DNA from: Qipengyuania atrilutea
Lineage (GTDB): Bacteria > Pseudomonadota > Alphaproteobacteria > Sphingomonadales > Sphingomonadaceae
NCBI RefSeq assembly: GCF_013370205.1
Contig: NZ_JABWGV010000003.1
Span: forward strand, 551,501 to 615,500
Length of the DNA: 64,000 nucleotides
Direction: 5' to 3'
In this document: one piece after another, positions 37,612-45,878 of the stretch
Layout of the letters: each line of letters starts with the position of its first letter
Numbering within the stretch: the first letter of the stretch is position 1
Translations under genes and position numbers: made by a program
Notes under the pieces: generated by a model
Seen by the model: only the letters and a program-made list of their open reading frames with translations
The model's database searches: none
Told to the model about the DNA's origin: nothing

Positions 37612-40170
37612 TCAGTAGCTCTGCCATTCGGCAAGAAGCGCTTCGATTTCCTGCTTACCGTATGGCTTCGTTAAAAGCTTCGCCGCGCCGAGTTCGCCGA
37701 CCTGATCGCCCATGTCGCCGTACCCGCTCGCGAGTACGAACGGCGTATCTTTCTCCCGAAGAGCCTTGGCGACGGGTTTGCTCGAGCTGTCGCCCAGGTT
37801 GAAGTCGAGGATCGCGAGATCGAACTTGTGATCTTTGACGATCTCCAGTGCCGCTGGAACGGTGCTGGCGACCGTTATTTCGGTTACGCCGAGCGCCGAC
37901 AAACAGTCTTCGACGTCCATCGCGATAAGCATGCTGTCTTCGACCAGAAGGACGGATTTCGGGAGTTCTCCCGATGACGCTTGCTGCGCGGAGACGCGTT
38001 CCTTCTCCGCCGCGGTGTCGCTGGAGACCTTACCGCCGAAGCGCACGTATTTTGCCGGAATGAGAAACTGGGCCGAAACGCCGTCCGGAGCGTATTCGAT
38101 CTCGCTCTTGCCGCCGAGTTCGAACGGGATGGATTTCTCGATGATGGTCGAGCCGAAACCGCGGCGGGAAGGTTCTTTGACCTTTGGTCCATCGTGCTCG
38201 CGCCACAGTATGCGCAGGTTCTTCTGTTCGTCGCGTTCGAGTTCGACGTCGAGCCTTCCCGTACTGTCGCTCAAAGAGCCGTATTTGGCCGCGTTCGTGA
38301 TCATTTCGTGTATGACCAGCGCGAGGACGGTATAGGCTTCGGGGGCGATCAGAGCGTTGATGCCGCTCACGTTGATCCGGTTCGACTTCCCGCTCAGATA
38401 GGCTTCAGTCTCGGAATCGAGCAGATCGCGAAACGCCGCGGCAGTCCAGTTTTGCCGCGTGATATTGTCGTGTGCGTTCGAAAGCGCGCTGATCCGCCCG
38501 CCGACCAGCGCGGAAAACTCTTCGATCGTATCCGCCTGATGGCGCGATTGGCTGATGAGGCTGCGGATCAGGTTCAGGATATTGCGAACGCGGTGGTTCA
38601 GTTCGGCAATCAGCAATTCCTGCTTCTGCTGCGCCTTCGCACGTTCCTGTACCGCTTCGTCAGTGAGGCGAAGTATGACCTCGAGTAGGCTCACGCGCAG
38701 CGAGCGCGAAATTTCGAGCGCCTGATTTGACCACGGTTCGGAGTGGCCCTCGACGTCTTCCTGCCACGCCTCGAAGCTCTTGCGCGGGGTCAGCCGCATC
38801 CCATTGGGGCCGTACTCGACAGCTTTTTCGGGATTACCGCCCCAGTGTACGACCTGCGCCAGTTCCTTGCGCCATAGTACGAGGTAATCGCGCGGGCTGC
38901 GGGACACCGGGATGATGAGCGCACCGGCGGCGCGGTCGGCGAACTCCTTGGCTGCAGGGATGTGCTCCTGCAGCGACGACGTTGCGAAAGTCTGGCTCGT
39001 CGCACCGCTGTTGAGCGCCGGCAGGATCTGCTCGAACTCCTTGCGTGTCGGAGCGGAACCGACGGTGTTGTACACGCCGTCGAACCAGACGCTGGCCCCG
39101 TCGCAGGGCACGATCTCGCCGATGATGGGACCAACCGTATCGAAGCTTTCGGCAAGCGATTGGCCGTCCGCAAAGCTACGCATCAGGCGCTCGTGAAGCT
39201 GCTGGCTGCGCCGGCGGCTCTCGGCGATCTGCGCGTTCAAGGCCCGGTCGAGCTTGAGCGAGAAGACTTCCGAAATCAGTTCCGCCGCCGTGCGTTTCGA
39301 ATAGGGAAGCGGGCGGGGCTCGTAATGATGACAGGCGAACAAGCCCCAAAGCTCTCCGCCGATCACGATCGAGATGGACAGGGAGGCCTCAACCCCCATG
39401 TTCTTCAGATATTCGATGTGGATGGGCGAGACCGCCCTGAGCGTCGACATGCTGAGGTCGAGCGGCGTCTTGTCCATCGATACGAGCGGCTCGATCGGCA
39501 CGTTTCCCGCATTGACGTCGGCGATGATGCGGAAGCGGTTGCGAAGGTACAGTTGCCGCGCCTGGCGCGGGATGTCGGTGTGCGGATAGCGCAGTCCGAA
39601 GAAGCTATCCGTCCCGTGCTTCAGGTCTTCCGCAATAACCTCGCCCGAACCGTCGTCGTGAAACTTATATACCATCACTCGGTCGAACCCGAGAAGGTTG
39701 CGAACGTGTTCCGCGGCGACCGAGCACAGTTCCTCGACAGGCAGTTTGCCATCGTCGCGCTCCAGCATCGGGCGGATCATGCTGATCTGGTCGGCGTGAT
39801 CGGCGGCATCGTGTGGTTCGAATTCGATGGTCAGGCACTTGCCGGCGCCGTGCAGCGCACAGTCGAACAGGCCTGCCCCGTCGACGAGCTCGATGCCGAA
39901 GATCCGTTCGACGTGATCGGACTTACTGCATAGCGTGGCGGCGTCACGCAAGCGGTCGAGCGCGGAAGGGCTGAAAATTCCGCTCAGCTTCTTGCCGAGT
40001 AGAATTCCGACATCCCTGCCCAGTATCTCCGAGACATTCGCGGAGTAATGGGCAATCATCCAGTCGTTGTTGACCGATACGAGCGCCCCGAACGGCTGGA
40101 TGAGGCCGAGTTCCTGAATGGGTTCGCGGTCGCAGTTCGACAGGTCGACCTTAGGCATGCGGATGTTCAT
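37612..40170 (-). CDS. bphP: Bacteriophytochrome histidine kinase with HWE kinase and receiver domains
   Basis: A red/far-red photoreceptor of 852 residues, cytoplasmic. Domains in order: PAS (about 15-115) with the biliverdin-binding Cys-13 in LSNCDREPI; GAF (about 150-310) with a DIP motif variant HTDIPRQAR; PHY (about 325-510) with the tongue motif PRKSF; HWE histidine kinase with phospho-His near residue 526 in ELNHRVRN and the WRE motif in RILWREHDG; receiver domain about 740-850 with Asp near 789 (LAILDFNLG) and Lys near 835 (LTKPYG). The photosensory core is complete. The four-base ATGA overlap with bphO shows coupling. The target of the attached receiver is unknown. Confidence 0.95.
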   Translation of the reverse strand: MNIRMPKVDLSNCDREPIQELGLIQPFGALVSVNNDWMIAHYSANVSEILGRDVGILLGKKLSGIFSPSALDRLRDAATLCSKSDHVERIFGIELVDGAGLFDCALHGAGKCLTIEFEPHDAADHADQISMIRPMLERDDGKLPVEELCSVAAEHVRNLLGFDRVMVYKFHDDGSGEVIAEDLKHGTDSFFGLRYPHTDIPRQARQLYLRNRFRIIADVNAGNVPIEPLVSMDKTPLDLSMSTLRAVSPIHIEYLKNMGVEASLSISIVIGGELWGLFACHHYEPRPLPYSKRTAAELISEVFSLKLDRALNAQIAESRRRSQQLHERLMRSFADGQSLAESFDTVGPIIGEIVPCDGASVWFDGVYNTVGSAPTRKEFEQILPALNSGATSQTFATSSLQEHIPAAKEFADRAAGALIIPVSRSPRDYLVLWRKELAQVVHWGGNPEKAVEYGPNGMRLTPRKSFEAWQEDVEGHSEPWSNQALEISRSLRVSLLEVILRLTDEAVQERAKAQQKQELLIAELNHRVRNILNLIRSLISQSRHQADTIEEFSALVGGRISALSNAHDNITRQNWTAAAFRDLLDSETEAYLSGKSNRINVSGINALIAPEAYTVLALVIHEMITNAAKYGSLSDSTGRLDVELERDEQKNLRILWREHDGPKVKEPSRRGFGSTIIEKSIPFELGGKSEIEYAPDGVSAQFLIPAKYVRFGGKVSSDTAAEKERVSAQQASSGELPKSVLLVEDSMLIAMDVEDCLSALGVTEITVASTVPAALEIVKDHKFDLAILDFNLGDSSSKPVAKALREKDTPFVLASGYGDMGDQVGELGAAKLLTKPYGKQEIEALLAEWQSY

Positions 40171-40739
40171 GCTGCCGCCCTTTCGGTAATACGCTCGCTC
40201 TCCTCGATGAATCGAGCGAAGACAGCTTCGGCGCCGAGGAGCGCGGCCGCGGGATCGCCGCTGAAAGGTTGCTCGATTTTCGTACGCAAGCCGGTCCAGA
40301 ACCGCGTCATCCGATCATCGGCAAGAAAGGCTTCGGGCCATTCGCCGCGCGAACCGCTGGCCTTACGCATATGGGACAGCATGGCACGGTTCCCTAGCGA
40401 CGAACCTGCGAGCGCCCATGCGGCGCCGATAGGGTCGCTACCGTATGGAAGCGAAAAATCGGTGGCGACAGGAGGCAGCGTGTCGCCGAGCGCGGACAGA
40501 TCGGACGCGATAAGAAGAACTTGCGAAGGAGGGAGCAAATCCTGCGGCATTTCGGCCTCTGCCCAAGCCTCTACGGGCAAGCGAGACCGGTACTGAAACA
40601 GCAGAAATTCCGCGTAATCTTCGGGATCGGTCAGGCACAATTCCGCTACGCGCAAGTCGAGCGTCTCGTGCACCCGCTGCGTTCCGTCGCGCAGCAATTG
40701 CCGAAGAGTCGGCTTCTCGACTGGTTTAGCAGAACTCAA
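40167..40739 (-). CDS. bphO: Biliverdin-producing heme oxygenase (BphO)
   Basis: Opens heme to biliverdin, the chromophore of the phytochrome encoded next. The product has 190 residues. The proximal heme ligand His lies in QRVHETLD near the N-terminus, and the distal helix kink GSSLGNRAM supplies the GxxxG-like glycine pair. It is the first gene of the bphO-bphP operon and overlaps bphP by four bases. The upstream gap to DUF2721 (about 200 bases) contains divergent promoters. Confidence 0.9.
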   Translation of the reverse strand: MSSAKPVEKPTLRQLLRDGTQRVHETLDLRVAELCLTDPEDYAEFLLFQYRSRLPVEAWAEAEMPQDLLPPSQVLLIASDLSALGDTLPPVATDFSLPYGSDPIGAAWALAGSSLGNRAMLSHMRKASGSRGEWPEAFLADDRMTRFWTGLRTKIEQPFSGDPAAALLGAEAVFARFIEESERITERAAA

Positions 40740-40890
40740 ATTCCTGATACGCCCTCTAGCCCAAGACCGCTGTACATTCTAACGCGGTCATACGCATTAT
40801 CGCAAAGGATACCCCTTCTCCCACGGTACTCCTGTTTACAAGACTTAATATCGAACTGCGTTCCGTATCCTTTCGAAATTAACCCGGTAT

Positions 40891-40905
40891 TTAATTCATG
40901 TTTAA
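40891..40905 (+). promoter_or_regulatory. Possible CtrA-type site (TTAA-N7-TTAA)
   Basis: Two TTAA boxes separated by seven bases, with a third TTAA 8 bases upstream, in the bphO/DUF2721 divergent region 34 bases ahead of the DUF2721 start. The match lacks the final C of TTAAC and the region is AT-rich, so chance agreement is likely enough to keep confidence low. Confidence 0.25.
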
Positions 40906-40938
40906 TGCCAGACGCATATTCGCGCAGGTTCGCACATA

Positions 40939-41379
40939 ATGATCGCGCAGACCATTCAGCTGGCTTTGGCTCCGGTGTTCGTCCTCGTGGCGATTGGCAA
41001 CATCATGAACCTGCTGTCGGCCCGGCTGGGACGCGTCGTCGACCGGTCGCGCCAGCTTCAGCAACTTCACCGCGAGACCAGCGGCGCCGAGCATGATCTG
41101 ATCGTTCGCGAAATCCGTATCATCGACCGGCGCATCGAACTTATTGGGAGCGCGATCCTGCGCATGGTCATGAGCGGCCTCAGCATCGGCGTGACGGTGG
41201 TTCTGCTGTTCGTCGAGGAGTTCGCCAGCGCACCGCTTCAGCCGCTCGTTGCCTTCATCTTCATCGTCGCGATCGGCCTGCTGATGTGGGCGCTAGTGCT
41301 GTTCTTCCTCGAAACACGTGCGGCGTCGGACGCGCTTCGCATCCCGAAAGACTATCTGGAACTCGACCGCGACCTATAG
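40939..41379 (+). CDS. DUF2721 membrane protein, 146 aa
   Basis: Three hydrophobic segments are visible: residues 8-28 (ALAPVFVLVAIGNIMNLL), 74-98 (SAILRMVMSGLSIGVTVVLLF) and 103-125. The family mark LLSARLGRVVDRSRQLQQLH follows the first helix. DUF2721 proteins have unknown function. The ATG at 40939 has AGGTTCG upstream, only a weak Shine-Dalgarno. It is convergent with the PHA-granule gene, with 17 bases between stops. No operon partner on its strand. Confidence 0.85.
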   Translation: MIAQTIQLALAPVFVLVAIGNIMNLLSARLGRVVDRSRQLQQLHRETSGAEHDLIVREIRIIDRRIELIGSAILRMVMSGLSIGVTVVLLFVEEFASAPLQPLVAFIFIVAIGLLMWALVLFFLETRAASDALRIPKDYLELDRDL

Positions 41380-41396
41380 GGGCGTGTGCGACCCGC

Positions 41397-41693
41397 TTAG
41401 GTGAGCAGTTTCTGCCCTTTCTCGCGGATTGCGCCCGCCACCAGCGGCTCGACGAACGATAGGGCTGGCGGTAGCTGCACCTCGAACACCAACTGCGTTT
41501 CCTCGACCAGGACGCGGCCGTTGATTGCTTGGCCCATAGCTGCGACGGACATGCCCATTTCGTCCTCGCCGCGCCAGTCGGTGGTGACCTGCGCCATGCC
41601 GCCGGGAATATGATCGGCGATCTCGTGGCTGCGCTCGCGCAGACGGCGGCGCACCTCGGCCTTTTCGAGATTATGCGGGATTGCGACGCGCAT
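41397..41693 (-). CDS. Polyhydroxyalkanoic acid system family protein, 98 aa
   Basis: The product belongs to the PHA_gran_rgn family, judged from the opening RVAIPHNLEKAEVRRRL and the YDI-type beta segments (WRGEDEMGMSVAAMG and RVLVEETQLVFEVQLPP). The family is linked by name to polyhydroxyalkanoate granules, with no defined biochemistry. It is the last gene of a leftward operon with telA and the XpaC-like gene; its start overlaps the stop of the latter (TAATG). No phaC or phasin gene is nearby, so the granule link is not supported by context. Confidence 0.8.
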   Translation of the reverse strand: MRVAIPHNLEKAEVRRRLRERSHEIADHIPGGMAQVTTDWRGEDEMGMSVAAMGQAINGRVLVEETQLVFEVQLPPALSFVEPLVAGAIREKGQKLLT

Positions 41694-42442
41694 TAGTTCT
41701 TCTCGATCTTGGTCTGGGGATTTTCGCCGTATTTGTAGTCGAGGTAGCGGGTCTTGATCGCAAGGTCGTCCATCGCGCCGCTCGAAAGCTGGCGGTTGAT
41801 ACTGTCGAGTTCCTTACTGATCGCAGAGAGACTCTGCGTGACCTGCTCGTCCGGTGTAGAGCCGGCGCTTTTGTCGCCGCGCATTCCTGCTGGAATGCGG
41901 CGATAGCTGTCGATCGTTTCGGGTAATACTTCGCCGACGAGCGTGCGAATATCGCGCGCCGCGGGGTGGTTCTGGTCGATGGTTTCAAGCTGCGCGCCGA
42001 GCGTATCGAGCTGCACGCCCATATCGTCGATAAGGCGCGCTGCCGGTGCCGGCAGGGCGGGGCGTTGATGCTCCAGCCACAGTTCGGTCCGGCCGACCAT
42101 CTGGCGCACGTCACCCTTGTTGAGATCGGCGCGCTTGGGCACTTTCATGCGCGGAAATACGCTGAAGACGACGACCGCGGTAAGGACTGCGAGTGCCGTC
42201 AGCATCACGCCGACAAAGCCGAGACCGCCGATTACCATGCCTGCGATCATGGCGGCGACTAGGATTGCGCCGATTGCAGCCAGCGCCCGGACGACCTTGC
42301 GCATCAAATGCCGCGCCTTGATGTCGCGCGATCCTTCGCCGATCGACCCGGCACGCCGATGACGACCCCCCGAACGGTTGTCGTCGCGCACCCGCCGCGC
42401 TTCCTCGATCAGCCGGTCGCTGTTGGTGGTGAGATCGCCCAT
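41693..42442 (-). CDS. XpaC-like membrane protein partnered with TelA, 249 aa
   Basis: A basic N-terminus with several RR pairs is followed by two hydrophobic helices (ALAAIGAILVAAMIAGMVIG and FVGVMLTALAVLTAVVVF) and a long helical C-terminal half probably facing the cytoplasm. Position directly after telA and overall form resemble the XpaC/5-bromo-4-chloroindolyl phosphate hydrolysis family that accompanies TelA in Bacillus. Sequence resemblance is weak by eye, so the name rests largely on context. Both ends overlap neighbours by one base-type coupling (TGATG, TAATG). Confidence 0.6.
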   Translation of the reverse strand: MGDLTTNSDRLIEEARRVRDDNRSGGRHRRAGSIGEGSRDIKARHLMRKVVRALAAIGAILVAAMIAGMVIGGLGFVGVMLTALAVLTAVVVFSVFPRMKVPKRADLNKGDVRQMVGRTELWLEHQRPALPAPAARLIDDMGVQLDTLGAQLETIDQNHPAARDIRTLVGEVLPETIDSYRRIPAGMRGDKSAGSTPDEQVTQSLSAISKELDSINRQLSSGAMDDLAIKTRYLDYKYGENPQTKIEKN

Positions 42443-43662
42443 CAGTTCTCGAGTTCCAGCATCGACGGTTCTTCCGATGCGATGCGGTTCTGCGCCTTCG
42501 CCTGTCCTTCGGCGCGCGCAATATAGCCCTTGGACTTCTCGACTTCGCTCGACAGCACGTTGACCGTCTCCTTCATTGAGGCGAGCGAACGCAGCTTGAA
42601 CTCGTCTACTTCGTCCATCGTGTCGTAGATGTTCTGGAAGGCGCGCTGGAGCGTTTCCATTGGGATCGTGCTCGATGCGGCCTGCTCATGGATCTTGCCG
42701 GTCTGGTCGCGGAGCATAGTGCTGGTGGAATCGATGATGTTCGCGGTGGTATCGTTGAGCGCCGTGATCTGCTGGAGGACGAGGCGCTGGTTGGTCATCG
42801 CCTCACTCACCGTCACGGCGGTACGCAGCGCGCCGACCGTGGTGGTACTGGCGCGGTCCACGCCCTTCACGAGTTCGACGTTGTTCTTCTTCACGAGATC
42901 AAGCGCGAGATAACCTTGCACGCTCACCGCCATTTGCGTCAGCAGGTCCTGTGTACGCTGGCGCACGTAGAACAGCGCCGTTTCGCGGATCGCCTTCGCC
43001 TTGGCTGGATCGCTGTGATCGAGTTCCTCGGCTTTTTCTTCCAGCCGTTCGTCGAGCGCGCGCGAGATATGGATCATCTGCTCCAGATTGCCCATCGCTT
43101 CCCATAGCTTCTGCCGTTCCACGTCGATGGCGGCATTGTCCATCAGCAGCTCGTCCTTGCCGTCGGCCAGTTTGCTGAGAATCGCCTGGATATGGCCCTG
43201 CGCGCTCTGGTAGGAACGGAAATAGTCGTTCAGCTTGTTGCCGAACGGAATGATACCCAGAAGCTTGCGCCCCGTCGTTAGCTTGCCGCGCTTCGACGGG
43301 TCGAGTTCTTCCACGGTCCGCCGCAGTTCGGCCAGGTTGGCGCCGACGCCGTCGTCCCGGTCCATCGCGCGAACCGGCCGGTCGAGGAAGCGGTTGGAAT
43401 GCTGCGAGGCGGCCGCGATTTCCTTGCGGCCCATGTTCGTGAGCTGGTCCACCTTCTTGCCGAATTCGGGCGAGTTCGCATCTTCCGCGACCAGCGCATC
43501 GACGAAACCTTCGACTTTGGTCTGAAGCTTGCTCTTCGTCTCCTCGGACACGGGCACGAGGCCCGCGGCCTTTTCCGCCGAAACGGCGGGTACGGGGTCG
43601 GGCGGCGTGAGTTCGAAATCCGTCGCCGTCTTGGTCGTGGTGCCGGTCTGATTTTCAGCCAT
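42442..43662 (-). CDS. telA: Toxic anion resistance protein TelA/KlaA family
   Basis: A 406-residue helical protein; the TelA core runs from about residue 60, with ETALFYVRQRTQDLLTQMAV, VKGVDRASTTTVGALRTAV and KSKGYIARAEGQ as conserved blocks. The family is associated with tellurite and other toxic anion resistance, and in many genomes with membrane stress, though its biochemical action is unknown. It leads the telA/XpaC-like/PHA_gran_rgn operon. It is divergent from the DUF389 gene with a 222-base gap. Confidence 0.88.
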   Translation of the reverse strand: MAENQTGTTTKTATDFELTPPDPVPAVSAEKAAGLVPVSEETKSKLQTKVEGFVDALVAEDANSPEFGKKVDQLTNMGRKEIAAASQHSNRFLDRPVRAMDRDDGVGANLAELRRTVEELDPSKRGKLTTGRKLLGIIPFGNKLNDYFRSYQSAQGHIQAILSKLADGKDELLMDNAAIDVERQKLWEAMGNLEQMIHISRALDERLEEKAEELDHSDPAKAKAIRETALFYVRQRTQDLLTQMAVSVQGYLALDLVKKNNVELVKGVDRASTTTVGALRTAVTVSEAMTNQRLVLQQITALNDTTANIIDSTSTMLRDQTGKIHEQAASSTIPMETLQRAFQNIYDTMDEVDEFKLRSLASMKETVNVLSSEVEKSKGYIARAEGQAKAQNRIASEEPSMLELEN

Positions 43663-43837
43663 TTTACGCCGCTTGCTCCCGCTCTTCGTTCCTGTGGAGG
43701 CCCCTATGAACAGGAGCCAGCATTCCTTACTGTATTAGTAATCTATAACACGCCTTTCAAGCTTAGAGCGAGCCGTTATAGCAGCGCAAGCCAAAGCGCA
43801 CTCAAGGGGGGTTCAAGTGCACCTAACAGGCGGCTAA

Positions 43838-43853
43838 GGCGGCTGACGCCGCC
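43838..43853 (+). other. Leader hairpin ahead of the DUF389 gene
   Basis: GGCGGC and GCCGCC form a perfect 6-base stem with a 4-base loop, 31 bases before the probable TTG start, and another GGCGGC copy 9 bases upstream could form an alternative pair. It lies in the expected 5' leader. There is no T-tract, so it is not a terminator by itself. Significance unproven. Confidence 0.3.
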
Positions 43854-43884
43854 AGAAACACAGGTTCGCGGCAGGAGGGACGAT

Positions 43885-45486
43885 TTGGCCGAAGAAACGA
43901 TGCGGAGCGGGGAAAGGTCCGCAGGATTTTCCGGCCACCCGGTAGCTGGCAATGCCGGGTCCGACAATCCGGAAGGCGAAGCGCGCGGCATGCTCGAACG
44001 CGACAGTTTTGCGGGCGTGATCCTGTCGTGGCGCCGCTGGTGGCGCGATGCGGTCGTCGGAACGGTCGACAAGGCCAGCGTCATCGAGAAGCGGCGCGAG
44101 GAATGCCTACTGTCGGCCCGCTACCTGTTCATGATCGCCATGTCAGGCGGGATCGCGATCCTCGGCCTGCTGCTTTCGTCGCCGGCCGTAGTCATCGGCG
44201 CCATGCTGCTGTCGCCGCTGATGGGTCCGATCATGGGCCTCGGCTTCGCGCTCGCGGTGGGCGACTACAAGTGGATGCGCCAGTCGATGCGCTCGCTGCT
44301 TGCAGGAACGGTGATCGCCATCGCGCTGTGCGCGCTGATCGTGTTCGTCTCGCCGCTACAGACGGTCACTTCCGAGATTGCCTCGCGCACCCGTCCCAAT
44401 CTGTTCGATCTCATGGTGGCGGTCTTCTCCGCCCTCGCCGGGGCCTATGCCATGATCCGTGGGCGCGAGGGCACGATCGTCGGGGTCGCCATCGCGACCG
44501 CCCTCATGCCGCCGATCGCGGTGGTCGGGTTCGGCCTCGCAACCTTCAACTGGACGGTCTTTTCCGGCGCGCTGCTGCTCTATGTCACCAACCTCGTTGC
44601 CATCGCCCTTATCGCGATGGCGATGGCTCGGCTCTACGGGTTCAGCTCGACCCTGTCGGAGCGATCGACACTGGTGCAGAACGTCATCGTCGTGTCCGTA
44701 TTCGTGGCGCTCGCCATTCCGCTCGGCCTCACCCTCATCCAGATCGGCTGGGAAGCGCAGGCGCAGCGCGTGATCCGCAGCGAACTGCTCGACGGGTTCG
44801 ACGACCGGGCGCGTCTGTCGCAGATCGACATCGATTGGGATGCGGAGCCGCTGACCATCGACGCGACCGTGCTCACCCCGCGGCTGGAGGACGAGGCGGA
44901 ACGCTTCGCGCGGCAAGGGCTTGAGCGTGAACTGGACCGGCCGGTCAACCTCACCCTCACGCAATATCTGGTCGGAACGAGCGCTTCGGCGGCGGAGGAA
45001 GCGCAGCTTCAGGCGGCCCGCGCGCAGGAAGAGGCCGCCGCCAACCGGGCCGAGGAACTCGCTGCCCGCCTTTCAATCGTCGCTGGAGTTGATCCCGAAA
45101 ACGTGACGGTTGACCGTCAGCGCCGCCGCGCACTGGTTACCGCGCAGCCCCTCGAAGGAGCGAGCCTTGCCGCGTACCGGGAGCTCGAACGGCGCATCAC
45201 CGATACGGAGCAGGGGTGGGACGTCAGGATCACGCCGCCCCTGCGGGACTTGCCCGACATCACCTTCGAGGAGAAAGAGCCCGACGCCGCCGGACGGCGC
45301 GCATTGGCCCTCGCCGCGTGGGCCTCGTCTCGTACCGGGGTGCCGGTCCGGCTCTCCGGACCCGCTGGTGCGGTTGCCGCCGCGAGCCAGGTTCTGTCGG
45401 GCGCAGGCGTGCAGTTCACTGCCGAGACCGACGGAGAAGGTTTCGGCCCGGTCACCGTAAACTGGAACACGGGAGATACGGAATGA
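43885..45486 (+). CDS. DUF389 membrane protein, 533 aa
   Basis: The DUF389 core of about 200 residues holds five or six helices with the family marks SSPAVVIGAMLLSPLMGPIMGLG and ATALMPPIAVVGFGLA. A long hydrophilic C-terminal region (residues about 290-533) contains a coiled Ala/Glu stretch and two repeats resembling BON/SIMPL-type alpha-beta folds. Function of DUF389 is unknown. I place the start at the TTG 43885 because AGGAGGG lies 5-6 bases upstream; the ATG at 43900 is the alternative. The open frame continues upstream through the telA region but is noise. The stop overlaps the MAPEG start. Confidence 0.82.
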   Translation: MAEETMRSGERSAGFSGHPVAGNAGSDNPEGEARGMLERDSFAGVILSWRRWWRDAVVGTVDKASVIEKRREECLLSARYLFMIAMSGGIAILGLLLSSPAVVIGAMLLSPLMGPIMGLGFALAVGDYKWMRQSMRSLLAGTVIAIALCALIVFVSPLQTVTSEIASRTRPNLFDLMVAVFSALAGAYAMIRGREGTIVGVAIATALMPPIAVVGFGLATFNWTVFSGALLLYVTNLVAIALIAMAMARLYGFSSTLSERSTLVQNVIVVSVFVALAIPLGLTLIQIGWEAQAQRVIRSELLDGFDDRARLSQIDIDWDAEPLTIDATVLTPRLEDEAERFARQGLERELDRPVNLTLTQYLVGTSASAAEEAQLQAARAQEEAAANRAEELAARLSIVAGVDPENVTVDRQRRRALVTAQPLEGASLAAYRELERRITDTEQGWDVRITPPLRDLPDITFEEKEPDAAGRRALALAAWASSRTGVPVRLSGPAGAVAAASQVLSGAGVQFTAETDGEGFGPVTVNWNTGDTE

Positions 45487-45878
45487 CGAGCGAACTGATC
45501 GTGCTGGCGCTGGCGGGCCTGCTGCTCGTCGTCCACATCCTTCTGGCGGCCCATTACAAGACGAAGCAGTACGGCGCGGAATGGAACATGGGGCCGCGGG
45601 ACGAGGACAAGCCGCCGCTCAATGACATCGCCGGCCGGCTCGAGCGTGCGAGCGGCAATTTTCGCGAAACGCTGCCGCTTGCGATCATCGCGCTGTTCGG
45701 CGTCGTGCTGGCAGGCAAGGCGAGCGAGCTTACCGCCATCGCCGCATGGGTCTGGCTCGGCGCGCGGCTCGTCTACCTGCCGCTCTACTGGGCGGGCATT
45801 CCCAAGCTCCGGACGCTGGTCTTCGGGGTCAGCCTGCTTTCGCTGCTGACCGTGCTGGGCGTGCTTCTGCTAGGCTAG
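45483..45878 (+). CDS. MAPEG family membrane protein, 131 aa
   Basis: A four-helix membrane protein with the MAPEG features RLERASGNFRETLPLAIIALF and ARLVYLPLYWAGIPKLRT. Relatives include microsomal glutathione S-transferase, but bacterial members of this short type have no assigned reaction. The ATG at 45483 overlaps the DUF389 stop (ATGA), so the two genes are coupled. Its TAG stop overlaps the stop of the oppositely oriented ligase gene in the shared sequence CTAG. Confidence 0.88.
   Translation: MTSELIVLALAGLLLVVHILLAAHYKTKQYGAEWNMGPRDEDKPPLNDIAGRLERASGNFRETLPLAIIALFGVVLAGKASELTAIAAWVWLGARLVYLPLYWAGIPKLRTLVFGVSLLSLLTVLGVLLLG

Noticed and set aside
40835-40870. EcfG-type stress promoter (GGAAC on the minus strand) for bphO
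   Set aside because: No GTT occurs at the 16-17 base spacing.
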